Positions 35,524-44,744 of a stretch of DNA of 64,000 nucleotides are shown here, piece after piece. The position numbers and the translations under genes were made by a program. The notes under the pieces are model-generated. The model saw nothing but the letters and a program-made list of their open reading frames with translations. It ran no database searches and was not told where the DNA came from. Position 1 is the first letter of the stretch. Every line of letters begins with the position of its first letter. The DNA comes from Prevotella vespertina (GTDB lineage Bacteria > Bacteroidota > Bacteroidia > Bacteroidales > Bacteroidaceae): positions 124,001 through 188,000 of the forward strand of contig NZ_VVIQ01000002.1 in the NCBI RefSeq assembly GCF_009728485.1. The letters are read 5' to 3'.

Positions 35524-35970
35524 CTATTTTAATTTATTTTCTAAGTCTGATATTCTTTTATAGAACCCAGTTGTATGAGGTGACGCACCGAGTTTTAACA
35601 CCTCAAAATCATAATGATGTAAATACTCGTGCAGCAATGTGGCTGCCATCTGCTTAATTGAAACTACTTGTTTCTTTATAGCAGTGATATTATACAATGT
35701 TATTACTTGCAATGCAGGCGTATAAGTGCCTAAAGTCTTACGCCTCAACGTACCACGATAACCAGTGCTATGTGGTTGAGCACGATTTACTACTCTTACA
35801 ACTGGTGCAGGCACTTTGAATCGTGCAGAAAGATAATCACAAAGCATTTGTGCTTTCTTCTGACGGTCTGATATGCTTTCAGTAGCTGACAATACCGCCT
35901 TATATTCTTTCTTTGAGAGGCGGCTTAATTTTACCGCCTCAATCTTATTTGATTTCTCGTATGCGTTCAT
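35524..35970 (-). CDS. Small zinc metallopeptidase-like protein
   Basis: The 148-residue protein contains HEYLHHYDF with an HExxH motif at 114-118, and a histidine at 132 (SPHTTGFYKR) that could be the third ligand, as in SprT-like proteins. No signal peptide. It is the last gene of a three-gene minus-strand operon in the accessory island. Confidence 0.72.
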   Translation of the reverse strand: MNAYEKSNKIEAVKLSRLSKKEYKAVLSATESISDRQKKAQMLCDYLSARFKVPAPVVRVVNRAQPHSTGYRGTLRRKTLGTYTPALQVITLYNITAIKKQVVSIKQMAATLLHEYLHHYDFEVLKLGASPHTTGFYKRISDLENKLK

Positions 35971-35973
35971 AAC

Positions 35974-36300
35974 TTATGCTATTTTTACAAGATTTGCTTT
36001 CTTAAAACAACGCCATTCGTCTTTTTCTGTATCGAAGTACACTTGACAAGTGTCTGCTGTTTTCTTTGTACCCTTTGTTGCTGGTATTCTTTCACTCATA
36101 AGAGTGCCATATGCTTCACGTATGCTGCCATCTACCTTCTGAAAGTAGAACTTAACTACTCGCTTGCTAAGGGCTGCTTTTAGCTTGATATTAACCCAAG
36201 CGCACTTTAACGCTTCAGATAGTGTATAACCATTTTTGCGAACGAATTGCCATGCAAGCATCATTACTTCTCTCATCGTGTTTTTGAATGTTGTTGCCAT
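35974..36300 (-). CDS. DUF2693-like (SH3 beta-barrel) protein
   Basis: From ATG 36300 the protein has 108 residues (MATTFKNTMREVM). The FYFQKVDGSIREAYGTL and YFDTEKDEWRCFKKANL stretches resemble DUF2693, a family common on Bacteroidales mobile elements. An upstream TTG at 36327 is less likely. It has no known function. Confidence 0.75.
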   Translation of the reverse strand: MATTFKNTMREVMMLAWQFVRKNGYTLSEALKCAWVNIKLKAALSKRVVKFYFQKVDGSIREAYGTLMSERIPATKGTKKTADTCQVYFDTEKDEWRCFKKANLVKIA

Positions 36301-36323
36301 AATCGTAATATTTAAGTTGTTTA

Positions 36324-36635
36324 TCAATCTAATTCAACGTCTTGTATGTAAGGTATCTCACCAACTTCTTTCTCTGCACTGCCTGTAAGAGCTACATACA
36401 TTTGAAAGTCATCTACCTCTACAATGTACCAACCATCGTTATATCTCACCTCGCCATCTTCATAGATGGTCTGTATAAGCGTGCGACCGTCAGGCATTAC
36501 TGAACTCGCCAACTCGTGAGGGTTGCGTATCGTACCATTGTCGTAGTCGCATATCTGGCTCATTGCTTTCAATGCTCTGTTTGCCAACTTTTTGTTGGTA
36601 TCGAACTTATCTGTGTAAATGTAGGTTGCATTCAT
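36324..36635 (-). CDS. Hypothetical accessory-island protein
   Basis: A 103-residue soluble acidic protein with no recognised motif, first gene of the island's minus-strand operon, with a promoter about 45 bp upstream. Confidence 0.68.
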   Translation of the reverse strand: MNATYIYTDKFDTNKKLANRALKAMSQICDYDNGTIRNPHELASSVMPDGRTLIQTIYEDGEVRYNDGWYIVEVDDFQMYVALTGSAEKEVGEIPYIQDVELD

Positions 36636-36679
36636 AATCGTAATATTTAATAGTTTATATTTGTTTCTTAATCACAACG

Positions 36680-36711
36680 CAAAGGTAATGACTATAATCA
36701 TACAAAACAAA
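36680..36711 (-). promoter_or_regulatory. Promoter of the island's minus-strand operon
   Basis: TACCTTTG (36680-36687) with TTTG 20 bp upstream (36708-36711). Confidence 0.65.
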
Positions 36712-36735
36712 TGTTTTGCGCAAAAAGTGTATGAT
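36697..36735. promoter_or_regulatory. Candidate operator between divergent island promoters
   Basis: An outer inverted repeat atcataca/tgtatgat (36697-36704 and 36728-36735) encloses a 7-bp palindrome (caaaaca/tgttttg, 36703-36718). It overlaps the -33 box of the leftward promoter and lies upstream of the helix-turn-helix gene, its likely binder. Confidence 0.5.
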
Positions 36736-36828
36736 TTTAATAAACGTTAGCAAATAAGGGGTACTTATGTTTATAATATTACATAAATTAACAAAAGGTT
36801 GATTTTAGTCAAACAAAACACCTAAATA

Positions 36829-36860
36829 TTTGCATTATTCATTTCTTCTTTATACTTTTG
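36829..36860 (+). promoter_or_regulatory. Promoter of the helix-turn-helix regulator
   Basis: TTTG (36829-36832), 20 bp, TACTTTTG (36853-36860); start of transcription about 20 nt before the ATG. Confidence 0.7.
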
Positions 36861-36887
36861 CAGTGTAGTTTATAATCAACATGTAAT

Positions 36888-37154
36888 ATGGATATAAAAA
36901 AGGTAATAAAAGAGCGCGGCTACACAATAGAAGATGTAGCAAAGAAAATGGGAATTTCAAGGGTTACACTTAGCCAAAATATGAGCCGTAACCCAACAGT
37001 TGGCACATTGGAGCGCATTGCAAATGCTATTAATTGTAATGTAAGTGAGTTCTTTGCAGACGAAAAGGACGCATCAAATACTATTATTTGCCCCCATTGT
37101 GGAGAAAAAATCGTATTAGAAGCAAAAAAAGTTTCTAATAATGCTGAAAAATAG
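36888..37154 (+). CDS. XRE-type helix-turn-helix regulator
   Basis: The 88-residue protein has an XRE helix-turn-helix at about residues 12-34 (TIEDVAKKMGISRVTLSQNM) and a single CPHCGEKI zinc-ribbon-like pair at 68-75. It is transcribed opposite to most phage genes, has a consensus promoter, and likely represses the divergent operon through the operator at 36697-36735. Whether it also keeps the phage lysogenic is unknown; the main repressor may lie outside the window. Confidence 0.88.
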   Translation: MDIKKVIKERGYTIEDVAKKMGISRVTLSQNMSRNPTVGTLERIANAINCNVSEFFADEKDASNTIICPHCGEKIVLEAKKVSNNAEK

Positions 37155-37165
37155 TTTTTGTTTGT

Positions 37166-37173
37166 TACTTTTG
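37166..37173 (+). promoter_or_regulatory. -7 element of the secreted accessory gene
   Basis: TACTTTTG on the plus strand, 28 bp before the ATG, in the gap after the regulator gene. Confidence 0.5.
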
Positions 37174-37201
37174 CGGAGTAATAACTAAACACTATATTAA
37201 G

Positions 37202-37753
37202 ATGAGAAGGTACATTATTGCACTTATTATTATACTTGTATCTACACCAGCTTTATGTCAAGAATATACTTACTTTATGGGTATAAGCATGAATAATAAT
37301 CGTGTTCCTTTTGTGAAAACTTTAACGAAATTAGGATATTTTCTTGATGGTCTTGATATTTCTGAACCTAACATAACAACAGTTATGTATAGGGGTAAAT
37401 ATTTAGGGCTAAATAGTAGTGTTTTCATAAGGGATAATACTGCTAAAAATAAGGTTGAGTATATATCAGTATCAATAGATGTCAAAGTAAACGATACAAT
37501 TTCATCAAGACGGCACTATATTAAAGCATATGAATTTCTATCAAACAAGTATGATTGGATAGATATGCGCTTTACTAAAGATATCGGAGAACCTTTCTTT
37601 GCGTACCCTTTAAAGTGCTTATTTGATGATAGGATAATGTTGGCGTACATCAAAGATATAAATGAGTTTAATGGGAATGTGAAATACTACCCGACCATTA
37701 CATTTTATCCTTTACCTCTTGGGTTAGCAAGGAGCAAAGAAGAATGTAAATAA
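37202..37753 (+). CDS. Secreted hypothetical protein (moron)
   Basis: The 183-residue protein has a signal peptide (MRRYIIALIIILVSTPALC) and is soluble thereafter. I do not recognise the fold. It has its own promoter and a strong terminator and is expressed against the direction of the tail operon, the pattern of genes expressed by the lysogen. It could alter the host envelope. Confidence 0.75.
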   Translation: MRRYIIALIIILVSTPALCQEYTYFMGISMNNNRVPFVKTLTKLGYFLDGLDISEPNITTVMYRGKYLGLNSSVFIRDNTAKNKVEYISVSIDVKVNDTISSRRHYIKAYEFLSNKYDWIDMRFTKDIGEPFFAYPLKCLFDDRIMLAYIKDINEFNGNVKYYPTITFYPLPLGLARSKEECK

Positions 37754-37782
37754 AGGGTAGCCGCTAAGCTACCCTCTTTTTA
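37754..37782. terminator. Bidirectional terminator at the right edge of the accessory island
   Basis: An 8-bp stem (agggtagc/gctaccct) with T tails in both directions, directly after the secreted gene and overlapping the stop of the Dit-like gene. Confidence 0.75.
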
Positions 37783-38196
37783 TATCCTATTGGTCGGATT
37801 CGGCTCTATGAAAGCAAGTCCGAACTTTGCAAAGGTTCGTTCTGTATTCCGTGCAAAGGTGCAACTCTTACCAGTGTATTTAAGATGATACACATCGGGA
37901 CTATCATCGGGAATTTGTATCGTAATATCTCCCATCCTCATAATTTCGGCAAAGGATTTGTTCTTTGCGTTGAAATCTGCCGCATCACTGCCCTCCATCG
38001 TGAAGTTTAGGACAATACTGCGTTCGTTTACTTTAGGAGTAATATTAGCGTATTGCATGCCATCACGCAATCTATCATTGTTGGTTATATAATCCTTTAG
38101 AGGATAATAACTATTGAGAGTATCAAGAAACCCATCTCCCATGCGTATACCCCATTCAGTGAGTGCGTTTCTCCCATTTATTAACAAGTCTACCAT
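37780..38196 (-). CDS. Distal tail (Dit)-like protein
   Basis: A 138-residue protein immediately after the tape measure gene (2-bp gap), with a mixed alpha/beta sequence (IVLNFTMEGSDAADFNAK). Position between tape measure and tail-tip genes points to the distal tail or hub component. The name rests on synteny, not on a motif. Confidence 0.65.
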   Translation of the reverse strand: MVDLLINGRNALTEWGIRMGDGFLDTLNSYYPLKDYITNNDRLRDGMQYANITPKVNERSIVLNFTMEGSDAADFNAKNKSFAEIMRMGDITIQIPDDSPDVYHLKYTGKSCTFARNTERTFAKFGLAFIEPNPTNRI

Positions 38197-38198
38197 AA

Positions 38199-41100
38199 TT
38201 ACATATCTTTAATATTCCGTTTAATATCTAATACATTACTACTCATCTCTTTTAAGGTTTTATTCATAGATGTTGTATCTTCGTGAATGCCCTGCAATTC
38301 CAAGTATGAATTAGCCTGTATCGTTCTTAATTCATCAGCGATATTTCTTTGTTCCCCGATTAGTGATTGTAAACCTCGCACAGATACATCTATTGTACTT
38401 AATTTGGCGGTAATCAAGTCCTTAATCTGGTCACGTGAGATATTCCCTGCCGTTGTGAGTGCAATGATGTTGCTTGCTTGCTCAAAGGTGATTGATGTCA
38501 CTCCATTAGCAGTTGCTTTTTGAGATTCGTTGCTATCAACAAGTAACCCCATAGCTTTTAGCGATTCACGACGTTGCAAAAGAATATCTGATAAGCTACT
38601 ATTCTCCTTTCTGATAGCGTCTACTTCATTCTCTGTAAAGTTATCATCTTCGGCAGCGTCAGCTATCATTTTATGAATTTTCTTAATCCTTTCTTGAATA
38701 TCAGAACTATTGACGAGAGAGTTAAGAATAGCCTTACCAATGACATTGTTAATGTTATTAGCAAAGGTTTCTGTGTCACTCTCCATATCTTCAAGTGCAG
38801 ACAAGTAACTATCTTTAAAGCCATCCCAAGAATATCCTGTTAGTTTCTCGTTGAGTTTATCTGCTAATTCTTCAGCTTTGCCAGCACGCTCAATATACTC
38901 ATCTACCAACTCCTTTGGATTCTTATGTCCCTTGTTATTAAATAATTCTCTCCATGCAGTATTATTGTTCGCTTGAAGTTGCTTTAATAACTCGGGAGAA
39001 AGATTCCATAAATCCTCGGCTCTGCTTACTCGCTTATCTGACCCTAAAGATTGAAGAGTAGCATTAAAGCTAGTCCATATCTTTTTATTCTCATTTGCAA
39101 ACGCATTAAAGGAACTTCTACCACCTAGCTTTAAGAATCCGTAACCTGTATTAGCGTATTCCTTTGCTCTATTATTGATAGCTTTCCTTTGATTGGATTC
39201 CCATTCTTCTTCTGCCTTTTTGGCTTTCTTATACGCATCGACAGATTGAGAGTTTGTATTATCTTTCTTCTCAATGTTATTTGAAAGCGTATCAATAGCC
39301 TTAGAAAGTCCCTCATTAGCTTTTGCAAGGCGTTCTATCTCTTTCTCCATGGCGGTTTCATTACCACTAAATAGAGTAATAGCAGCTCTCCCGATAGCTC
39401 CAGCCGATTCCATGCCATGAGCAGCAGCCCCCACAAAGTTTCCACTTTGGAAGTCTTTAATAGCCTGCATACCCTCTTTGCCTGCTGTCACTATCTCTTT
39501 TGCGCCTTTCATAAGGTCACTATCATCAGAAACGCCAAACTTCGATAATAGGTCGGGGATGTCATTAAGATTATTCAATACCAAACTGAAAGCAGACATA
39601 AACGCTTTCATGTTCTCATTAAAGTCGTTTATGAACTTGTTTAACTTCCCTTGTGACTTTGAAACATCGTTGTCGGATTTCTTTTTTTGCTCGTTTGCAT
39701 TAATAAGGTCACGCTCGCTCGCAGCAAGAGCATCCATTGCTTTTTGGACTTCCTTATATTGAGCACTATCTTTGCCGTATTTATCCTCTATCTGCTTGAG
39801 GATATTGTCGATGTTTGCAGTGGAAATATCTCCGTCTACTTTTACCCCTGCATTTTCAACAGACTGGCGAGCGTTCCGTTGCTTTTCCATATTTCTCAAT
39901 GTAGCAACAGATAATCTACCTGCTGCCGACGCCTGCCTCTCTAAGGCGTCAGCTACGTCCATCTCTAACTTTCTTCGTTCCTTGCCATGTTCTGTGGAGA
40001 AATTAAAGAACTTCTTCTGCTTATCTTGTGAATCGACTATTGCATTGTTTACTTTCTCTATCTGCTCGACAATAGCTTTGTAGTCTGTCACATTGAGGTT
40101 ATCGGATGAAAGCATTTCCCGAAGCCTGCCTTTTACTACCTCTAGCTGTTTTATCGTTTGATTCCCAATATCTCCAAAGATTTCATCCCAGTTGAGATTG
40201 TCTTTTTCGTTTTTTAAATCAAAGTCTGCTATTGCTTTTGCTTTTTGTGCATTAAGAGAGAGTCTATCTCCTTCTGTTTCGGCTTTCTCAATCTTAGCGT
40301 CATACTCCTTTGCTATTGCGAGACGCTTTTCTTGCATTGTGCCGTACTCTTTGAGATAGGAGATGATAGCTAAAGCACGTTTCTCATTAGTTGCTTTCTC
40401 CTCTTCCTGTATCTTTTTAACCTCTTCATCATACTTATGCCATGCTGCCTTTGTTTTAAAATCATAGTTCGTATGCTCTTCTGTTGTATATCTTTCGTCA
40501 GATGAAGCATAACTATACGATGTACTCTCATAGAAGTTCTTTCCCTTGTTCTTTGGGTTTGCCTCCCATGCTTGTTTTGCTTGCTCTATACGACGTTGCT
40601 TAATGTCCTCAAAAGCTCTGTCAATAGCCTGCTGTTCTTTCTTATGATTGAGTTCTATTTGACGGAGCTTCTTCTGGTTGCCATCTTTGAGGATGTCAAT
40701 CTCTGCCTGCTCGGTTTCGTTTGCTAAGTCCTCTGCTTTACGGGCATTCTCTATCTGTGTCTTTGTTTTTAACTCAAAGGCTCTCTCATTTGCTTCGTTC
40801 TGCTGCTCGACTGCTTTTTTTGCATCTTCTGCTGCTTTCTCCGCTTCTTTAGCAGCATCTTTTCTCTTGCGTTCTGCTTCTTTAGCAGCATCCGTCTCAT
40901 AAGAGGCTGAATATGCTTTTTCCTTGACCTGTAAGTCTCTTATCTTCTTTCTTAGTTCTTTTCCTTTTCTACCTATTGCGTCTTTGTATGAAAGAGAATT
41001 AAGTTGAGCCTGTAAATTCTTTTTCTGATCTGCAATAGGATTTGTCTTACCCTCATTATTACTACCCTTCGCAGCATCAGCTTTTTTCTGTTTAGCCTCC

Positions 41101-43307
41101 GCTGCCGAGGCGTAGTCTGCACCCTTTTGCAATAACTGTTCCTTTGTGAATGTTTTGCCATTCACATTCATAGTTTGCCCTTTCTTTAAAGACTCTCCAA
41201 GAGCTGTAAAACGTTTAGCTAATGCAGAAAGTTGCGGGATACCCATTTTATCCATCCACGAAGGGACTTTGCCTGAGAATATTATTTCAAAACCGATAGT
41301 GTTTTTCTTGTATTTCTCCATTAATCTTTGGATATTCTTATACAATTGATGTACACCATCGTTCGGGCCTTGCAGGGCTCTACTAATACCAGCTACTCTG
41401 TCAGAGAATGTGAGAGTTTTATCGGCTGCTTTTTTTTCAGCAGCTGCAACCGCATCTGTAGATTTCTTAAAATTATAATTCTGTGTGGCAGCATCCCTAA
41501 CTCTATCTATATATTTTTGTATGAATTGAACATTCGCAAACCATCCTCCATCTCCTAGCTTAGAAAAAATTTCCTTTATTTCTTTATCAGAGAAACCAAC
41601 GCTTTTCATTTTCATTTTAAGCTCTGCGAACATCTTCGCCATCTCGGCTTTATAAGCATTTCCTGTTTTCTGAGCAAGCGTAGGAGCAAACTGCTCAACA
41701 GTGTCACTAAAAATATTAGTTAGCAATCTGGCATTTTCTCTAACTTTATCAGCGTCACCAAAAATCATCTGCATTATTTTATCAGACATACCACTATCAT
41801 TAGAATCCCTAAATGTAGCTTTAGAGAAATTTTTAAATAGTTCGTCTTTAGCTGCTTTTATTTCTTCCTCATACGCCTGATTCCCTGCATCAATATTATT
41901 TAATCTCTGTCGCTCAATAGCTTCTTCTTTGATTAAAGATATTGCTAATTCACGCTTCTTATTTACAATATCTATTTTGTCTCCTTCTTTAATACGAGCC
42001 ACTCCGTTCTGTTCCAAGACTTTATTTAATTCTTCTAGAACATCTTTTGAAAGCTTTGTACTTGTTGTTACTACTTTATTTGAATCAGATAAGCCTTTTA
42101 CTTCATCAGACAAACTTCTTACTTTCTGAATAGACTTTGCAGCTGAATCACCATACTTCGTAGACTCTATAGCAGCAGCATTTGTTTCATCGTCTAAAAG
42201 TTGCATAGCAGTGAAGACAGCTGTAAGAGCAACAGCTAACACTCCTACTGGATTTGAAGCAATCGCAACTTTTAAGGAATTAAGAGCACTACTGAACCCC
42301 ATAGTAGCAACAGACGCAACAGCCTCAGCTTCGGACAAAGCTATCCCCTCAGCTTTAGCTAAAGCCATCTGAACAGCAGCTTTCTCCATAAGAAGATTAT
42401 GTATCTTCTGATAGACGCTCCATGCAACTACAGCTGCCTTTGCGACACCATAAGCTGATGCTACATTAAGAACTATTTGAGCTATTTCTTTCCAATGTTC
42501 TACAAGGTAAGATACACCACCAAGAGCATCATTAATTACACCTTCGTTGGCTTTCCCTATATCATTAAACATTGAATCAATAGCATCTTCAATATTACTA
42601 ATCTGACCAGTGATAGTGTGTGATTGAGCTTCCATAAGTCCGCCAAAGCGACCACCTGCATTAGTCATATTCTCAATAGCCTGTTGAACCTCGGCTGCAC
42701 CTACCTTTCCAGCAGTTACAAGCTCTCCTACTTTGTCTTTTGTCGTTCCAAATATCTTTGCTAATTCATCTGCAATAGGAATACCACGACCTTGAAATTG
42801 CCGTAAATCCTGAGTAAACATTCTACCTTGCGTCATGGTGGTTCCATACAGGTAAACCAAGTCATTTAAAGGAATTGACAAACCCGCAGCTATATCTCCT
42901 AGGCGTATCAAAGTTTCATTCACCTCGTTAGCTTGTGTACCATAAGCAAGTAATTGCTTAGCTCCTTCAGACACACTCTTAAGGTCAAAAGGAGTTGTAG
43001 CAGCTGTTTTAACAAGCTGATCCATTAGACTATTTGCTTCTTCTGCACTACCTAACATGGTAGAAAAAGCAACTTCTAACTGTTGGAACTCTCCACGAAC
43101 TTCTAGAACTTTAGAAACTAGTTCTTTTGCTGAAAAAGCAGTTGCAATTCCAGCTGCAGCCGATTGTATCTTGCCAAACAACTGTTCTATACTATGTCCA
43201 CTCTGTTCAACGACTCTCTGAGTCTGTCTCACGCCATTCTGAACACCTTGAAGAGCAGAAAGCATATTACCATTATCCCCCGTTATATCAAATTTTAATC
43301 CAGCCAT
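38199..43307 (-). CDS. Tail tape measure protein
   Basis: At 1702 residues this is the largest gene of the phage. The N-terminal region (about 70-250) matches the tape-measure domain (FSTMLGSAEEANSLMDQL; GRGIPIADELAKIFG), followed by hydrophobic helices (about 345-375) and very long coiled-coil regions rich in Lys, Glu and Ala. At roughly 1.5 angstroms per residue the tail would be about 250 nm, indicating a long-tailed siphovirus. Confidence 0.93.
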   Translation of the reverse strand: MAGLKFDITGDNGNMLSALQGVQNGVRQTQRVVEQSGHSIEQLFGKIQSAAAGIATAFSAKELVSKVLEVRGEFQQLEVAFSTMLGSAEEANSLMDQLVKTAATTPFDLKSVSEGAKQLLAYGTQANEVNETLIRLGDIAAGLSIPLNDLVYLYGTTMTQGRMFTQDLRQFQGRGIPIADELAKIFGTTKDKVGELVTAGKVGAAEVQQAIENMTNAGGRFGGLMEAQSHTITGQISNIEDAIDSMFNDIGKANEGVINDALGGVSYLVEHWKEIAQIVLNVASAYGVAKAAVVAWSVYQKIHNLLMEKAAVQMALAKAEGIALSEAEAVASVATMGFSSALNSLKVAIASNPVGVLAVALTAVFTAMQLLDDETNAAAIESTKYGDSAAKSIQKVRSLSDEVKGLSDSNKVVTTSTKLSKDVLEELNKVLEQNGVARIKEGDKIDIVNKKRELAISLIKEEAIERQRLNNIDAGNQAYEEEIKAAKDELFKNFSKATFRDSNDSGMSDKIMQMIFGDADKVRENARLLTNIFSDTVEQFAPTLAQKTGNAYKAEMAKMFAELKMKMKSVGFSDKEIKEIFSKLGDGGWFANVQFIQKYIDRVRDAATQNYNFKKSTDAVAAAEKKAADKTLTFSDRVAGISRALQGPNDGVHQLYKNIQRLMEKYKKNTIGFEIIFSGKVPSWMDKMGIPQLSALAKRFTALGESLKKGQTMNVNGKTFTKEQLLQKGADYASAAEAKQKKADAAKGSNNEGKTNPIADQKKNLQAQLNSLSYKDAIGRKGKELRKKIRDLQVKEKAYSASYETDAAKEAERKRKDAAKEAEKAAEDAKKAVEQQNEANERAFELKTKTQIENARKAEDLANETEQAEIDILKDGNQKKLRQIELNHKKEQQAIDRAFEDIKQRRIEQAKQAWEANPKNKGKNFYESTSYSYASSDERYTTEEHTNYDFKTKAAWHKYDEEVKKIQEEEKATNEKRALAIISYLKEYGTMQEKRLAIAKEYDAKIEKAETEGDRLSLNAQKAKAIADFDLKNEKDNLNWDEIFGDIGNQTIKQLEVVKGRLREMLSSDNLNVTDYKAIVEQIEKVNNAIVDSQDKQKKFFNFSTEHGKERRKLEMDVADALERQASAAGRLSVATLRNMEKQRNARQSVENAGVKVDGDISTANIDNILKQIEDKYGKDSAQYKEVQKAMDALAASERDLINANEQKKKSDNDVSKSQGKLNKFINDFNENMKAFMSAFSLVLNNLNDIPDLLSKFGVSDDSDLMKGAKEIVTAGKEGMQAIKDFQSGNFVGAAAHGMESAGAIGRAAITLFSGNETAMEKEIERLAKANEGLSKAIDTLSNNIEKKDNTNSQSVDAYKKAKKAEEEWESNQRKAINNRAKEYANTGYGFLKLGGRSSFNAFANENKKIWTSFNATLQSLGSDKRVSRAEDLWNLSPELLKQLQANNNTAWRELFNNKGHKNPKELVDEYIERAGKAEELADKLNEKLTGYSWDGFKDSYLSALEDMESDTETFANNINNVIGKAILNSLVNSSDIQERIKKIHKMIADAAEDDNFTENEVDAIRKENSSLSDILLQRRESLKAMGLLVDSNESQKATANGVTSITFEQASNIIALTTAGNISRDQIKDLITAKLSTIDVSVRGLQSLIGEQRNIADELRTIQANSYLELQGIHEDTTSMNKTLKEMSSNVLDIKRNIKDM

Positions 43308-43343
43308 TCCTTTTTTGTAATGTGTATTTCGTAAACAAAAGTA

Positions 43344-44054
43344 TTATTTCCAACTCATACTACTGATAGCCTCCATGACAGCCTCTTTGCTATTCCCATC
43401 CGTTACAGAACTGTCATTGATATGTACCCTTTTCCTTTCTTCATCTGTGAGATATACAGACTTAATGCTGTCTTTTAAGAGTAATTGTAAATTGGTATAG
43501 CTTATCCCCCATACTACATAATCAAAAGACCACTTATATCTCTCACAGGCAGCATCTATGAGTGTTCCGTATATTGACTTACCTCCAAAACTCAAAGTTG
43601 ACCTGTCATCTTTAGCCTTGCTTACCTCTGACATCTTCTCTATTTCTTCATCTATCTTTAAATGTCTGAGGAACAATTCTACCTTGTTATCAGAAATGCA
43701 TGTTATGAGCAATGTTGCTATATCCTCATTAGTTATTTCTTTTAAAAATATATTCTTCCGTATAGTAACCTTTCTGTTACTCAATATATCTTCTTTTTTT
43801 TGCAATGTATGATAAGCAAGCAATAGACAGCATTCTTCCTTATTTGTCGATACTATACGTAAAGCTTCTGCATATGGATTCCTTTGAAGCAAGTCGTTGT
43901 CAATATTCAAAGTATCTATAATACGCTGTTGTAAATACATCTTACCCAACGTTACGGGGTATAAGTAAAAATGCCGACGACCAACACTGAACCCTTTCGG
44001 TCTATCTATGATGGTGTCGGCAATATCTAATTCTAATTGCTTTTCTTTATCCAT
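43344..44054 (-). CDS. Tail assembly chaperone-like protein
   Basis: The 236-residue protein lies between the major tail protein and the tape measure genes, where tail-assembly chaperones are found. It is helical and charged (VTLGKMYLQQRIIDTLNID; EEIEKMSEVSKAKDDRS). I see no slippery frameshift site of the usual GT type. Function is inferred from position. Confidence 0.68.
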   Translation of the reverse strand: MDKEKQLELDIADTIIDRPKGFSVGRRHFYLYPVTLGKMYLQQRIIDTLNIDNDLLQRNPYAEALRIVSTNKEECCLLLAYHTLQKKEDILSNRKVTIRKNIFLKEITNEDIATLLITCISDNKVELFLRHLKIDEEIEKMSEVSKAKDDRSTLSFGGKSIYGTLIDAACERYKWSFDYVVWGISYTNLQLLLKDSIKSVYLTDEERKRVHINDSSVTDGNSKEAVMEAISSMSWK

Positions 44055-44070
44055 ATATCTTTATATTTTG

Positions 44071-44142
44071 TTGCAGGTGATGGACTCGAACCACCGTCCT
44101 TTACTTTATGAGAGTAACAAGATACCACTTCTCCAACCTGCG
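44071..44142 (-). tRNA. Phage tRNA with CAT anticodon (Met or Ile2)
   Basis: A 72-nt cloverleaf on the minus strand: acceptor arms gcaggt/acctgc, D stem gaga/tctt, anticodon stem ttact/agtaa around ctcataa (CAT at 44108-44110), 5-nt variable loop, T arm ggtgg/ccatc with ttcgagt. The first acceptor pair is a C-A mismatch, and CCA is not encoded. CAT may be elongator Met or lysidine-modified Ile. Confidence 0.85.
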
Positions 44143-44146
44143 ATAT

Positions 44147-44162
44147 AGCCGTCTGTCCGGCT
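44147..44162 (-). other. Small hairpin just upstream of the phage tRNA
   Basis: A 5-bp stem agccg/cggct with a 6-nt loop five bases before the tRNA 5' end. It may help processing or stop readthrough from the tail-tube gene. Confidence 0.35.
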
Positions 44163-44222
44163 GTCATGCGTCTTTCCGCATTGTCAGTTACCCTGATAGC
44201 GCTTTTTACCAAGAAGACTATT

Positions 44223-44741
44223 TTACAAGTCAACATCTGTGAAGACAAAATCAGCATCTTCAATTGTTTCACCAGCCGCCACTGTAGACAGGTCTTTTGC
44301 GATAGTCCCCCACTTGACAATGTTTCCACTGTCCGGCTTCAATGCATCATGGGTGTATGTCAATAGACCACCTTCCTCTGTACTATACTCGTCAGAGAGG
44401 GAAACTACTGTATTGTCAATCTTCGGTCCTGGAACTGCTATATTCTCTGGCTGGATGAAGATAGAGAAGTGATGTGCAACAACGCCGTTGACATCCGTGA
44501 AAGGCTTTTTGCGCCCTTGCAAGCGACGTAATACATACTCAACAGCATATTTGTTGGCAGAATACTTCACAGCTTCGTTCTCTCCTCCCTCGATAGGAGC
44601 TTCTTTTTTGTCTCCCTTGGTAGGAGTTAACTTAGTGGTGTTTTCTTTCGGAGTAGGCAGCTTAGTCCACTTTGAAGAAGCCACATCAAGATCCTTTATA
44701 AGGATATTACATTTACCCCATCCAATTGCTTTACTTTCCAT
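44223..44741 (-). CDS. Major tail (tube) protein
   Basis: The 172-residue protein is in the position of the tail tube subunit, followed by a tRNA and the chaperone. A lysine/proline-rich segment (TPKENTTKLTPTKGDKK, about 29-46) and a beta-rich remainder (FTDVNGVVAHHFSIFIQP) are visible. Assigned by order and size. Confidence 0.7.
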   Translation of the reverse strand: MESKAIGWGKCNILIKDLDVASSKWTKLPTPKENTTKLTPTKGDKKEAPIEGGENEAVKYSANKYAVEYVLRRLQGRKKPFTDVNGVVAHHFSIFIQPENIAVPGPKIDNTVVSLSDEYSTEEGGLLTYTHDALKPDSGNIVKWGTIAKDLSTVAAGETIEDADFVFTDVDL

Positions 44742-44744
44742 ATT

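Noticed and set aside
37893-37905. A 13-base match (catcgggactatc) to the tail-fibre crossover repeat
   Set aside because: It is inside the Dit-like gene in unrelated codons, with no cassette or inverted partner nearby, so it is likely chance or at most a weak secondary site.
38199-43307. Plus-strand frames inside the tape measure gene
   Set aside because: They are serine/phenylalanine-rich reverse reads of the lysine/glutamate-rich coiled coil.
44143-44220. A second tRNA upstream of the CAT tRNA
   Set aside because: Hairpins are present but there is no T-loop or matching acceptor stem.
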